NCBI GenBank assembly: GCA_002633005.1
Contig: NMRA01000069.1
Location: forward strand, 634,233-698,232
DNA length: 64,000 bases
From: Phoronis australis
Taxonomy: Eukaryota > Phoronida > Phoronidae
Direction of reading: 5' to 3'
Shown: one piece after another, positions 47,001 to 56,665 of the stretch
Layout of the letters: every line of letters begins with the position of its first letter
How positions within the stretch are numbered: the first letter of the stretch is position 1
Made by a program: the position numbers and the translations under genes
The notes under the pieces: model-generated
What the model saw: the letters and a program-made list of their open reading frames with translations, nothing else
The model's database searches: none
Told to the model about the DNA's origin: nothing

Positions 47001-47640
47001 AGGTGTTTTATCATAACATCAAACAAAACTCAACAAGTATAAAACAGAATAAGAAAAATTTAACAAAACAAGCAACAGCAAGGTAGTATAGCTGTGATTT
47101 TAGACCTTGGGGAAACAGAGCAGACCTACCCGCGAACGGGTATCCCTGCATCAGGTTTCAAGCTTTGACCTAAATGACAAAAATCGTAATTTAGACGAGA
47201 TTCAAAGGTAGTAAAGGTAACTATTTGTTTCTGCAACGCGAAATACTGAAAACTAACTCTAAAACAAAGCTACAAGGGCTACAAGAATATCATGGAGGGA
47301 GTAAAGGTGAGTAGTACCGTAGACATTTGCTCACTACAAACTGCAACAGGAATATGGCCGCGATTTAAGATCGGGCAATGCCAGTGAGGGTAAAAACTCC
47401 GGTTAGATTTACAGATCGAGGCATATATTACTCGACACTAAAGTGGTTAGAAAAGTAAATCGGGATTCAATACAAGGCTTTTAATCACCACTCTGAAATC
47501 AGGACTGTCGGCAAACTGAGTACGTTCCGACTCCTCTTCACTCGGCAAAGACACCGGTGCGAGAGGATTGAGTTCGTACGGCTTCAAACAATGTCTGCCT
47601 TTATGTGACAACTTCTAACGCATTACCTGTTTCGCTATAG
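47001..47640. other. No recognisable gene
   Basis: Sequence follows the retroelement relic. A short repeat shared with 42262-42335 lies at 47279-47345. Confidence 0.45.
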
Positions 47641-47950
47641 TCTGAGGTGGCAGCTCACTGCTTTGCTACTGCAATGTATCTGGAACAACTGTATTGTTTC
47701 CGCATCGTGTGGGTCCGTGCTCCCAACCAGAGAAGCACTATGGCAACGTGTGAGGCTCTTAATGTGACACAACACCTACTCGCTGAATCTGCTACAGATA
47801 ACATTGAGGTTCTTTATGGTAGTGAGCAAGAAATAGGTATAGCTGCAATAACAGAAACGTGGCTCAAATAAGACGATGATCCGGATCTCAGTGTTATCTC
47901 CGCAATTTTTAATTTTAGTGACTCGCGAATGCTAACGAATCAACTCGGTC
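47641..47950 (+). pseudogene. LINE endonuclease N-terminal scrap
   Basis: The frame ends with EIGIAAITETWLK (about 47830-47870), the 'ITETWL' motif that carries the catalytic glutamate of APE-type endonucleases in non-LTR elements, then a stop and LSVISAIFNF. It precedes a MITE and the endonuclease of the CR1-like LINE. As that LINE has its own LNETRL motif, this is a fragment of another element. Confidence 0.5.
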
Positions 47951-47983
47951 AGTCTATGACAGTAACCTAAGTGACCACGGACC

Positions 47984-48212
47984 ACATGCGCGCACCCAGC
48001 CTTTGATATGGGGGGGCTCGAATTCCTAACGTTGTGGACCTTAAAAGAACGGGCGCATCACTGTGACTTGCTCGTTTTTCATTGCTTGTTTAGGGGGCTT
48101 TTGTCTCATTTTCTCGGACTTGTTGTTTGTCACAGGCGGACTTTTTTGCCCACTTCGCCAAATGGGGGGTCGTTCGAGCCTCCGAGCCCCCCCCCCCCGG
48201 GTGCGCGCATGG
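47984..48212. mobile_element. MITE family C, copy 3
   Basis: The left end is 'catgcgcgcacccagcc' and the right end 'gggtgcgcgcatgg'. It shares 'cgaattcctaacgttgtgga' with the complement of 31731-31755 and 'cccacttcgccaaatgggg' with the complement of 31580-31600. It abuts the start of the CR1-like LINE coding sequence. Confidence 0.85.
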
Positions 48213-48535
48213 ACCTGATAATTTACGTGATTTAAATTACGCTAAAGGTCTTTGTATTAGCACCCTAAATATAGGCCTAGTGTCGCTCACTGACCGCATC
48301 GATGATCTGCGTTTTATTATGAGTCAAAACCCCATCGATATTCTGTGTTTGAATGAAACACGGCTCTCTTCTATCATCGATGATTTCGAGATCGCCATCG
48401 ACAGCTTTGAACTGAATAGAAACGATCGTAACCGACAAGATGGTGGTGTTGCCATTTACACGAAAGAAGGGTTGACTAGCCGTCAGCTCCAGCACTATGA
48501 CGACCATATGGAATCGCACTGGGTTGAGATTGACA
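48213..48535 (+). pseudogene. CR1-like LINE endonuclease, N-terminal part
   Basis: The frame reads CISTLNIG, then DDLRFIMSQNPIDILCLNET (catalytic Glu in LNET), DRNRQDGGVAIY, and HWVEID at the break. This is the standard order of an APE-like endonuclease domain that nicks target DNA during retrotransposition. It is open throughout this piece, then cut by the foldback element. Confidence 0.8.
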
Positions 48536-49074
48536 TGGATTGTTCTAAAATCCCCTCGACCCCCACACCCCACGACCCCCTCGACCAACGACCTTCTCGA
48601 CCCACAACCCCTAGGACCTGTGGCAATAGAGTTATCTTTGTGCTTCTTACTCATTTCATAATCACATTACGTCGATGAATTAGTTTACTTGTTCGACACT
48701 TGGTGTCTCTGCTGTGGTCTAGCTAAGGATTGTGGGGTAATAAAAACACGGTTGTTGCCAGACGTGGCTAGTTTTCTCTCTGAATTTACTAACCAAGTTA
48801 CCGCAGTTGCTTTTTCTGCAGTTTGCTTTTTACACTTGCCGAATCGACTCTCTTAATTGTAAACGAAAACGGGAAAAGCCAGCAGAGCTCACGACCAAAC
48901 TCGTTGGTCCTGCAAGTCAGCACTTGTTTTATGCTCAGGTCGAGTCGAGCTTGTTATTGTGTAGGGTGGGTCGAAGGGGTTGTGGGTCGTGGGTTGAGGG
49001 AGTCTTGGGTCGAAGGGGTCGTGGGTCGAGGGGGTCGTGGAGTGTGGGGGTCAAGGGTATTTTGGAACAATCCA
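48536..49074. mobile_element. Foldback element with GTCGAGGGG-repeat arms
   Basis: The ends are TGGATTGTTC and GAACAATCCA, flanked by ATTGACA (48529-48535) and ATTGGCA (49075-49081), a probable 7-8 bp target duplication with one change. Both arms continue inward for about 75-105 bp as runs of 'ccctcgacc' (left) and 'ggtcgaggg' (right) words, so the arms pair. The ~340-bp centre is noncoding, with no transposase. The host LINE frame resumes directly after it. Confidence 0.85.
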
Positions 49075-49370
49075 ATTGGCATCCCTAAAACGAAGAGCTG
49101 AATTATTGGATCAGTCTACAGACCACCCTCTGAGAACGAAGAGTAGGCCTACACAGAAAAAATGAGTGAACATTTAATGAGTACTATTCTTGACCAAGCT
49201 CACACTAGCAAAGATTTTGTTGTTACTGCTGATTTCAATTACGATGCATTGCGTAAGAAGACAGTGGATAAAATCAAGGCATGGGAGCCAGAGTTGGGTA
49301 TGCAGACACGCCCACATGAGTTCGGACAAAACCACATGGTTTGAACTTAATTTTGTATCAAACTTTGGCA
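49075..49370 (+). pseudogene. CR1-like LINE endonuclease, C-terminal part
   Basis: After the foldback insertion the frame continues with GIPKTKS, IIGSVYRPPSENEE and VVTADFNYD. YRPP and the (G)DFN-type motif are endonuclease hallmarks; here A replaces the usual G before DFN. Stops after KTKS and after ENEE, and a frameshift near 49320, disable it. Confidence 0.75.
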
Positions 49371-49739
49371 AAGTTTGTCTACATGGATGTAATAAAGAAC
49401 TCGACTTAAATAAAGTTTTATTCGAAACAGTCTTACAACTTAATTCTTTTTAATAATCTCTTTGTGTGAGTCAATAACATCCCATACATGTGCTTATTTT
49501 CGAGCAATCACTTTGACTGTAATATAAATTATTGTTTATGAAAACGATTTGTAATCATATTTATAATTAAAACATGTCATTGTAATCTTAACATCAGTGT
49601 GTCAGTTTATGTATTTGTGTATAATTATACATAGATGTCTTTGTATTGTACTATTTAGCCCAGATATAATGCCTCATGGCGCTTTCTGGGTCTGTATATT
49701 TATTGTATTGGATATTTCATAATTAACATTCAAGTTTTT

Positions 49740-50360
49740 AAGTTGCATAGTATACCCATGAGGATTAGTAATCATAATCTTGTATTAACAGCGTATAAGA
49801 CTTGTCGCCATAAATTTCCGCCAAGCCTTCAAATTACAGCTTCGATAACGAGGGCTTTTTCAGAGACCTGCGTGCGATTGATTGGGGCGCTGTTACCACC
49901 GCTGTTGATCCCGACGTCGCTTGGTATATTTTTAAGCAAAGTTTTACCGTTGTAATTAATAAAAACGTATCCTAGTCTAGTTGAAATTAAAGGGAAAATC
50001 ACCCCAGTGGTACAATGATAATTTCATAGCTCTCTTTCGCAAGAGAGGCTACCTGAAGCAAAGTGCTCAGAGTACTCGAAACTCATCTGATTGGGGTATC
50101 TTTAAGAAAGCCAGACGTGCGTCCAGTAACGCTATAGGACCTACGCTAGGACCTGGCTAAAATCTAGCCAAAGTCACGTGTTCTCATTTAAAACACACGG
50201 CCATGTCTCACGTAGTCTCACGAAGTCTCGTTTTTAGCGAGGTCCTAGCGTTACTGAACTGGAGGCAGACATAAGGTGAACATGGCTAAGGGCGAATATT
50301 ACGACCACGTAATTACTGAAAACAAATCTAAACCTCTCTGGAAAATCATAAAACAATTTT
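49740..50360 (+). pseudogene. CR1-like LINE linker between endonuclease and RT
   Basis: Pieces include ISNHNLVLTAYKTCRHKFPP, FFRDLRAIDWGAVTTAVDP, YNDNFIALFRKRGYLKQ and, after the MITE, GEYYDHVITENKSKPLWKII. This is the region typical of CR1/L2-type elements ('SDHNLV', 'W...F...R', 'Y......N..K..W..I'). Excluding the MITE (50117-50265) and one CAGAC repeat, the frame is continuous from YNDN to KPLWKIIKQF. Confidence 0.75.
50117..50265 (+). mobile_element. MITE family A, copy 5, inserted in the LINE linker
   Basis: Ends 'gtgcgtccagtaacgct' and 'cgttactgaactggagg' are flanked by CAGAC on both sides (50112-50116 and 50266-50270), a 5-bp direct repeat. The interior matches the other family copies. 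The surrounding LINE codons KKAR and VNMAKGEYY join in frame across it. Confidence 0.9.
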
Positions 50361-50361
50361 A

Positions 50362-52178
50362 CCTAACAAGTCCAGGTCTCTCGCAAATGAGGAAGGAGGA
50401 AACAATAGCAGTGGCAATTGATCTTGAAGATGCCGATAGCTGAAAAACTGATGAACCTGCTAGTCGATCGTCAGCTGAATCCCCATCTCATTAACTGGGT
50501 GCCAAGTGCTCTAATGAAACGCACGCTTGTGCTACGATTGGAGCAGTGGGTGTCGAATCCAGTTACAGTAACTCCTGGACTTCCACAAGGATCACCACTG
50601 TCACCAGTAATGTACAACATCTACACGAGTCAGCTTGCGAGTATGACTATACCGGGGGGAAGAATACTAACTATCGCAGATGATGCCCTTATATATACAG
50701 TAGGCACCAACAGAGATGACATGGTTGAGGTTGCGGGAAAGGCTCTGGAGAAGGTCAATGAATGGCGTGATGAATGTAACGCATTTGTGAACCCCGCTAA
50801 GGCAGCAGCGCTCTGGTGTTCTCTGGATAACCACATAGTACGCAAAGACCTGACACAAGTGAGAATAGGGAGAGAGAAAGTGGAAAGAGTACCTGGCCTT
50901 AGGTACCTGGGAACAACGTTTGACAGAACGTTGAGTTACAAAGAGCACGTGAACCGCCTAATTAAGTGGTGCGCACATGGACTATCTGCATTAAAGACCA
51001 TGACTACCTGTAGAGTAGAACAACGCCAGCTATTAATTTTCTTCAAGGAGGTAGTATTGCCAGTCATTGATTACGGTTTGGGCATCATCACAGTATCCAA
51101 GACACAAATGATGAGATTAGAGAGGATATGGGACACTGGGATGCGAGTTATCCTTTGGATGTACTCTGGACACCCCAGTAGCAGCAATGAGATACATTCT
51201 GGGGCTCTCGAGTGTTGAACAAAGGCACAGACTAGCCCAGGTGAAAGCAATGTTCCGGGTGGCTAAAAACAGGAAACATCTCTTGCATAATCAGTTGGCT
51301 GTACCCAAAGGCACCAGATTAAAGCGTGGCAAAACATGGTTGGCAGCAGCGGAGACCACAGTAGATAGAGTGTGTGAGCTGGATTTGGTTCATAGAGGAG
51401 AAGAGTACATGAATGTGTATGACAAAACAGCTAGCAGATTCACCAGGGTTGTCATTACTATGGGCCGAGAGTGTCTTGAGAGGGCGGCATGTGCAGTTAA
51501 CAGTGAAGTCCTCGAGCTGGTCTATGAAAATTGTAGTGAGGGAGATGCTGTGGTGTACACTGATGGATCGGTTAAAAGAGGAGAAAAATTTGGATGGGGC
51601 TATGTGGTCAATGTGAATGGCAAGATAGTGGCAGAACATGGTGAAGCATATAATCTCACGACATCTAGTATGAAGGTGGAGGAGGTTGCTGCTGAAAAGG
51701 CACTTGCATGGCTACAGGAAAGCACTCATACCTGCGTAGTTATTGTGAAAGACTCTCAGAGCATGCTGAGAAAAATTGAAAAGGGATATCTCAAACCTGA
51801 GTGGCTGCTGTATTCACAAAGTTGTGGACTGAGAAAGCTGACTTGGATATTCTCCCCTGGGCATGCCGGGGTCGCCGGAAATGAGAAAGCTGACAAGTTA
51901 GCGGGAAATGCACCAATACAGGGCGCCCTCAGATTGGGAGAGAGTGAGATTCTCGGAGCGCTCAGAGAGATGGAGCCACAGGAGAATGGAGATGCAATTG
52001 ACAGAATGCAACTGTTTGGACATGAGAGAGGCTGTGGTGTTGATAGCCGGTTGCATGGCCTGGCAAGACGACTGTGTAATCAGCAGTTGGTCGGAGTGGT
52101 TAGTCAAAGGACCTTGTCTGACTTGATGACGTGGAAAACCGAGCATCTATGGGTCTGCCCCGAGTGTGACGACGATAG
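50362..52178 (+). mobile_element. I-like LINE fragment (RT and RNase H) nested in the CR1-like LINE
   Basis: The CR1-like linker ends at KIIKQF (about 50358), and its continuation LHPSNTQVELMVGDDD begins at about 52179. Between them lies an unrelated LINE with RT and RNase H, the gene order of the I/R1/Jockey-related groups; RNase H favours an I-type lineage. The insert is 5'-truncated (starts just before RT motif A), as is usual for LINE insertions. No poly(A) tail or clear target duplication is visible at the approximate junctions. Confidence 0.75.
50390..51218 (+). pseudogene. I-like LINE reverse transcriptase
   Basis: RT motif A appears as AVAIDLEDA at about 50407-50434 in one frame. A frameshift right after it moves to the 266-codon frame 50418-51218, where LPQGSPLSP (residues 55-63) is motif B and IADDALIY (86-93) is the catalytic motif, with I for the usual Y. 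The following NEWRDECN, GLRYLGTTFD and VLPVIDYGL segments are the thumb and connection region. A second single-base shift near 51147-51155 separates it from the RNase H frame. Two frameshifts make it non-functional although the domains are otherwise well preserved, suggesting a fairly recent insertion. Confidence 0.88.
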
Positions 52179-52194
52179 TTCTGCACCCAAGTAA
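51187..52194 (+). pseudogene. I-like LINE RNase H domain and C-terminus
   Basis: This is a 335-codon frame. RNase H1-type catalytic residues are present: D126 (YTDGS), E166 region (VEEVAAEKAL), D189 (KDSQSM), H226 (SPGHAG) and D236 (EKADKLAG). The domain would remove the RNA strand during element copying. The C-terminus keeps a CPEC pair. The frame is intact for the whole domain but is out of frame with the RT, so the polyprotein is broken. The last few codons run into CR1-like LINE sequence. Confidence 0.88.
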
Positions 52195-53075
52195 TACCCA
52201 AGTAGAATTGATGGTTGGTGATGACGATGTTTCCGACAAAAGCAAATTAGCAAATGCATGTAATGACCTTCTTACTGGCATTGGACAAAAACATTCAGAA
52301 AATTCAGTATGTCCACTATTGAGCTCTCGCCCAAGGTACAGGGGGGAATATCATTTAAATTTCAAGATATTCAACTTGGTAGCTCTAAACTCCAGTAGTG
52401 CCAGTGGCATCGATAGCATTGATGCCAAACTACTAAATCTGGTCTCTCGGCCAATATCATGAATCGAAGTTTAAAAACGGGCACAATTCATGATGAATGG
52501 AAGATGGCTGATGTTAGTCCTGTTTTTAAAGACGGTGACAAGTCCAGTTGCGATAAATACAGACCAATATCGGTCCTTCCTTCAGTGTATAAAAATTCTT
52601 GAATGGTGTGTCCAAAAGCAGCTTCACCAGTTCCTTAAGGAAAATTCCCTTCTTTCGACATCATAGTCTGGTTTCCGTCCCTTGCATTCTACTTTGACTA
52701 CAAACATTCACGCTACTTGGATAAGGGGATGCTTACAAGTGCTATTTTTTTACTTTATGAAAACCTTTGACATTTTGGACCATGGTATCATGTTAAAGAA
52801 ACTAGGGTCCTATAGAATAACGAACTCGTTTGGATTAAAAAATACTTTTACGACCGCAAACAAGTCACCAAATACGGTGGTATTCTTTCTGGGTACTCTA
52901 TCGTTATCACGGGAGTACTGTAACTTAGGGTTCCATTCTAGGCCCTGTATTATTCACTATTTTTGTTAACGATTTCCCTACTGTCCTCCACAACGGGGAC
53001 CAGTTTTATACGCTGATGACACTGCAGTTATATTCACAGCTGAATCAGTAAAAGAGTTGGTGACCCTGTTACATG
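52179..53075 (+). pseudogene. CR1-like LINE reverse transcriptase
   Basis: Fragments in order are LANACNDLLTGIGQ, ASGIDSIDAKLLN, GTIHDEWKMADVSPVFKDGD, CDKYRPISVLPS (the canonical YRPISLLP block), QFLKENSLLST, SGFRPLHST, the motif A remnant FDILDHGIMLKKLGSY, and GPVLFTIFVNDFP (end of the PQGSxLGP block), then a frameshifted ADDT-like remnant near 53010. The order matches CR1/L2-type RT. Numerous stops and shifts make it inactive, and it is more decayed than the I-like insert. Confidence 0.82.
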
Positions 53076-54081
53076 TAGTGTTGCTACCGTAAACAAGAGA
53101 CATTGCAACACATTTTTACGATTGTTATGCTACTAAAAGTGAACTCTTCAAAATAACAATATTGATAAAAAGAGATAACGTTACTTTGAACACCTGTTGC
53201 AAATTCATCACGGTCAATAATCAAGAACGAAAAACGGAATAACTGGAGTGAAAAGCAAGACTTTAGGATAAAAAGCGAGACAATTGGGTCTAAACTAAAA
53301 CGCAAGGGTGAAATGCTCGCTGTTGATGCTTCAGTGATCTTGGATGCAGGCTTAAATCGGAGAAAACTTTTACTGAAAACAGCAAATTATCCTTTCTGAG
53401 TTATTCAAATCTAGAAAAATCTAAGAAGCTTGTATTTTTGGTAACTTTTGACGTTGGGTAACAGAATGTCAAGCCGATTTAATCCCATCATTGTTTTTAT
53501 CAACATACGCTGCCACTTGTTCTCATGGAGAGTCCGCTATAACCATTTTATGTCTCACCGGATGAATTTTGGCCAAACAAAGAGTTAAACTGCTTATCGT
53601 TTGTTCTCCAATAGCCACTCCTGTCTTAAACCCGCAGTTAATCAACTGTCTCTCGACTATTTAACATAGTAAAACTGAAAGCTCTTGACTTACGACTTGC
53701 GTGAAATTAGAACAAAGTAAAAGGAATTACCGACGGCGTGGTAGAATTGAACGCTACATAGTCTCCGGAAATATAATTTGGAACTCTAACTATGAAGCGC
53801 TTTTTACCTTTAACAATCAAGACACAATGTTGCAGTGAAAATCCAAAAATAATGCTGACCGTCGGTGTTACAACCTCATGCGTTTCTAAGCCGGGAAATA
53901 TTCAAAGAATAGCTCGCAATTGTACGCACAGTTACCGCTTTTGATCGTCACGTAATCGCATATTCCCATTGAAAAGTGTTCTATTGCATATAATTTGTAA
54001 ATATGCTGGTGATAGAAAACGTTTATTTTGGAAAAAAGGTCAAGATCCGGTTGATCACTAGTGCGGATTTTAACGATTCAT
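53076..54081. other. No recognisable gene
   Basis: Unique AT-rich sequence; the LINE homology stops near 53075 without a visible tail. Confidence 0.5.
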
Positions 54082-54340
54082 CATGCGCGCACGCAGCCTT
54101 ACTTGGAGGAAGGGCTCGACTTTTTCAGTGTGTTTACCTTTTACTGAAAAAACGGGACTATAAAAACGGGGTACTACGTTCAGACCTATGAATTGTGCAT
54201 TCGCCCCGAATTCCTGTGGACTTTTGTCTCGTGTACTCGGTGTTTTTGTTTCTTTGAGGGGGACCTTTTTGCCCACTTCGACAAATGGGCTCGTTCGAGC
54301 CCCCCGAGCCCCCCCCCCTCCGGGGGGGATGCGCGCATGC
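54082..54340. mobile_element. MITE family C, copy 4
   Basis: The left end is 'catgcgcgcacgcagcc' and the right end 'gatgcgcgcatg'. It shares 'tttttgcccacttcg' and the double C-run (ccccccgagccccccccc) with copy 3. Confidence 0.85.
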
Positions 54341-56230
54341 TCATCGATGTATGAAAACGCGGCAAGCGTAAAGCTAGGATTGGTGGTACTATAGTGTTAA
54401 CTGTGATCCATCATTACAGGTTTGATGTCACTTTCGGAGTTCAAAAAATCGTAACCGAATTTACAGCCTTCCTAGTTGGTAAACTAACCCTTAAACAGGG
54501 TTGGAAGTATGTATATTGCATTTCACAGTAGAATTACATCAAATATTAACCGACGTCGAAATTGTCATCGTGTGAACACATTAATCTGCAGAAATAATGC
54601 AACAAATATAGGCTAACTGCAGGAAACCAAGTCCTTCGAATGAACTTATTCACTCAAAGGTTCGACTTTATACTATTCGCTTGTCACTACGCACGGTGAA
54701 CTGCTCGCTGCTTCCGTGCGTGCCGCTCGGTGGCCGGTAGCCAGCACGTGCTGGCTAAGCAAGTAGGGAACCAGCGAGGATGAACTGAAGCATTAATGTG
54801 GCTGTCATTACATGACGTCATTAGGAAAAATGAAATTATTTGTAAGATGGTAGCCAACTGAATACCGGAAAGTTTCATACTAAATATGCAGGTTTGCGCC
54901 GAAGTGGGTAAGAAACTGGGCAAAAAAAACTTGATACAAAATTAGTGTATTTAAAGACTATGTGTACGTTCTTCCTTGACTGAACTAAATCATTTACCGA
55001 TGTTTGAAAAATTGGCGTTCTACTGTTATTCTGCTGCTAAAGTTGTGGAGCGATCTTACGCGTAGGTTTGCGGCCGGCACCATGAAATATAGGCCAAGTG
55101 TGACTTATTTGCGGGCCGATTCTTCAATGAACTCTTCTTCCCAGAGGTTGTGAGTGTGTCAAAACAAATCATTGTAACGGGTTTCCCTTCGTTATAAGTT
55201 TTAGTATTTTAATATCAGCAAACTGAATTTCGAAAAAAAACTTTGCTGCTGTGAAGCTGCCGTCATCTCCCGAGAGATGTCGCACAAATTTAGGAAATGG
55301 AGCGTGCGTGTGTCACCAGCGTACTGTTTTCAAAACGACGACAGTCTTTTTTGTTACAAAAGGGGGTTACACAAATAGATTACCTTGATTAGATTTTTTT
55401 CCACTTAAACGGTTTCCATTTGCATGTGTTTCAGTCGCCTAAGTATTGTAGAATTTCTATAGTGACCATTTTGTCCGAAAGTTGAATTTACCTTGTCATA
55501 ATGAATTACCGGGTACGCCCAAAGTAATATGATCCCTAGCATCGCCAAGCCACGTTTCTTGATGTCTAAGGTTTACAACAGTAAATTTCAATACATCAAC
55601 ATGAATTTGAAAAATATTGTACAGTTGAAAACCAAGTTCAGACGACAGATATTGTTCTTGCAGTTCTTTCATTGACGTTACCACCTCTACTCAAATTACA
55701 AGTAAATAAGTGGTTCAATTAAAAGGTGACTTTCTTTGTACTCACTGCTTAAAATAAAAAATTAAAATTGTAGAGTTGGACTTAAATTGCAAAACAGAAC
55801 TTAGCTATGCCATCAAATGGAATTGAAAGGATGCGAGGGATTAATTATATGAAAAATGCCAAATTTTGGAAGTGTCTACCAATCATTTCAAACTTGATGT
55901 CTTCATTTTTCTTCAAGTTTCTTTACTTGGATGTTCTGTTTGGAGATGTGGTATGGAAAGATTGAGACACACCATGTGTGGCTGATGATATCAGTGGCGA
56001 CACTATGAAAATCGCCAGGTCGCATTTTGTGACCAAGCCAAAATCCCTCCTCGCGTTCTGTCACCTATATACATACCGGTTTCGTTACAGTCGTGCGCGC
56101 AATTCAGCACTCAGCATTGCTCTTGCTTAATATTCAAATATTTGCCGACTTGCAGCAAATTAATTCCATGATAACTTGTACGCTGTATTGTGTACCAAAC
56201 TGAAAAATAACTGTAACTGACATCTACTTT
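54341..56230. other. No recognisable gene
   Basis: A 14-bp palindrome CCAGCACGTGCTGG (about 54739-54752) contains an E-box but has no gene beside it. The minus frame 55496-55684 (62 codons) has no motif I know. Confidence 0.45.
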
Positions 56231-56234
56231 ATTA

Positions 56235-56665
56235 ATCGGTGTTTATTTCTTTATTCAGGTAAACACATGGAATTTCTACTTGGGGACTTAAAGGTTACCC
56301 ATGCCGCACTTTTCTTATGACTCCATTTATTAATATTACAGAAGTATCATTTAATCATGCATTGTGCAGATCGAGGGTGTTAATTGAACAAACCTTTGGT
56401 ATTTTAAAACGTACTTTCTCGTGTCACCATGATGGGTTGCAGGTTTCTCCTTAACAGGAATATCAATTTATTTACGCCTGCGCAATTTTGTGTAGCATTG
56501 CGATTGAACGAGGTGACATCTGTCCATCTGATGGAGAACTATTAGACAATGCTGATGATGAAGATATACAAGGTGTGCCAGATGATTTGAGGATGGAGGG
56601 AAAGTCCGTAGGCACACTGTTATTGATCATTTTCCCCAAACTCTGGAAAATTATCATAGGCTAAT
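56235..56665 (+). pseudogene. HARBI1/Harbinger-type transposase fragment
   Basis: Translation across two breaks gives a LLGD...GYPCRTFLMTPF block (about 56275-56330), SRVLIEQTFGILKRTFSC (about 56362-56415), a GLQVSP segment then a stop, and CAILCSIAIERGDI (about 56480-56525) before an acidic tail. These are the last blocks of the Harbinger DDE domain (LMTPF, the R.R..E..FG.LK helix carrying the third catalytic acidic residue, and C.LHNIA). The first two catalytic aspartates are not present and frames are broken, so this is a dead fragment; no TIR was found. Confidence 0.75.

Larger units (their letters stand above)
48213..53075 (+). mobile_element. CR1-like LINE, broken by three nested insertions
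   Basis: Collinear coding pieces of one element are separated by younger insertions: endonuclease first part (48213-48535), foldback element, endonuclease second part (49075-49370), linker (about 49740-50116), MITE A, linker continued (50266-50360), I-like LINE, and RT (52179-53075). At the foldback and MITE junctions the reading frame continues correctly if the insert and one short flanking repeat are ignored. This shows these are clean insertions into one ORF. About 370 bp between 49370 and 49740 is unexplained AT-rich sequence and may be a fourth insert. Internal stops show that the LINE is inactive. Confidence 0.8.

Noticed and set aside
50630-50948. Minus-strand frames over the I-like RT
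   Set aside because: They are antisense shadows; the plus strand carries the RT motifs.
54739-54752. E-box palindrome as a promoter element
   Set aside because: No gene or other promoter signals lie next to it; a 14-bp palindrome alone is not enough.
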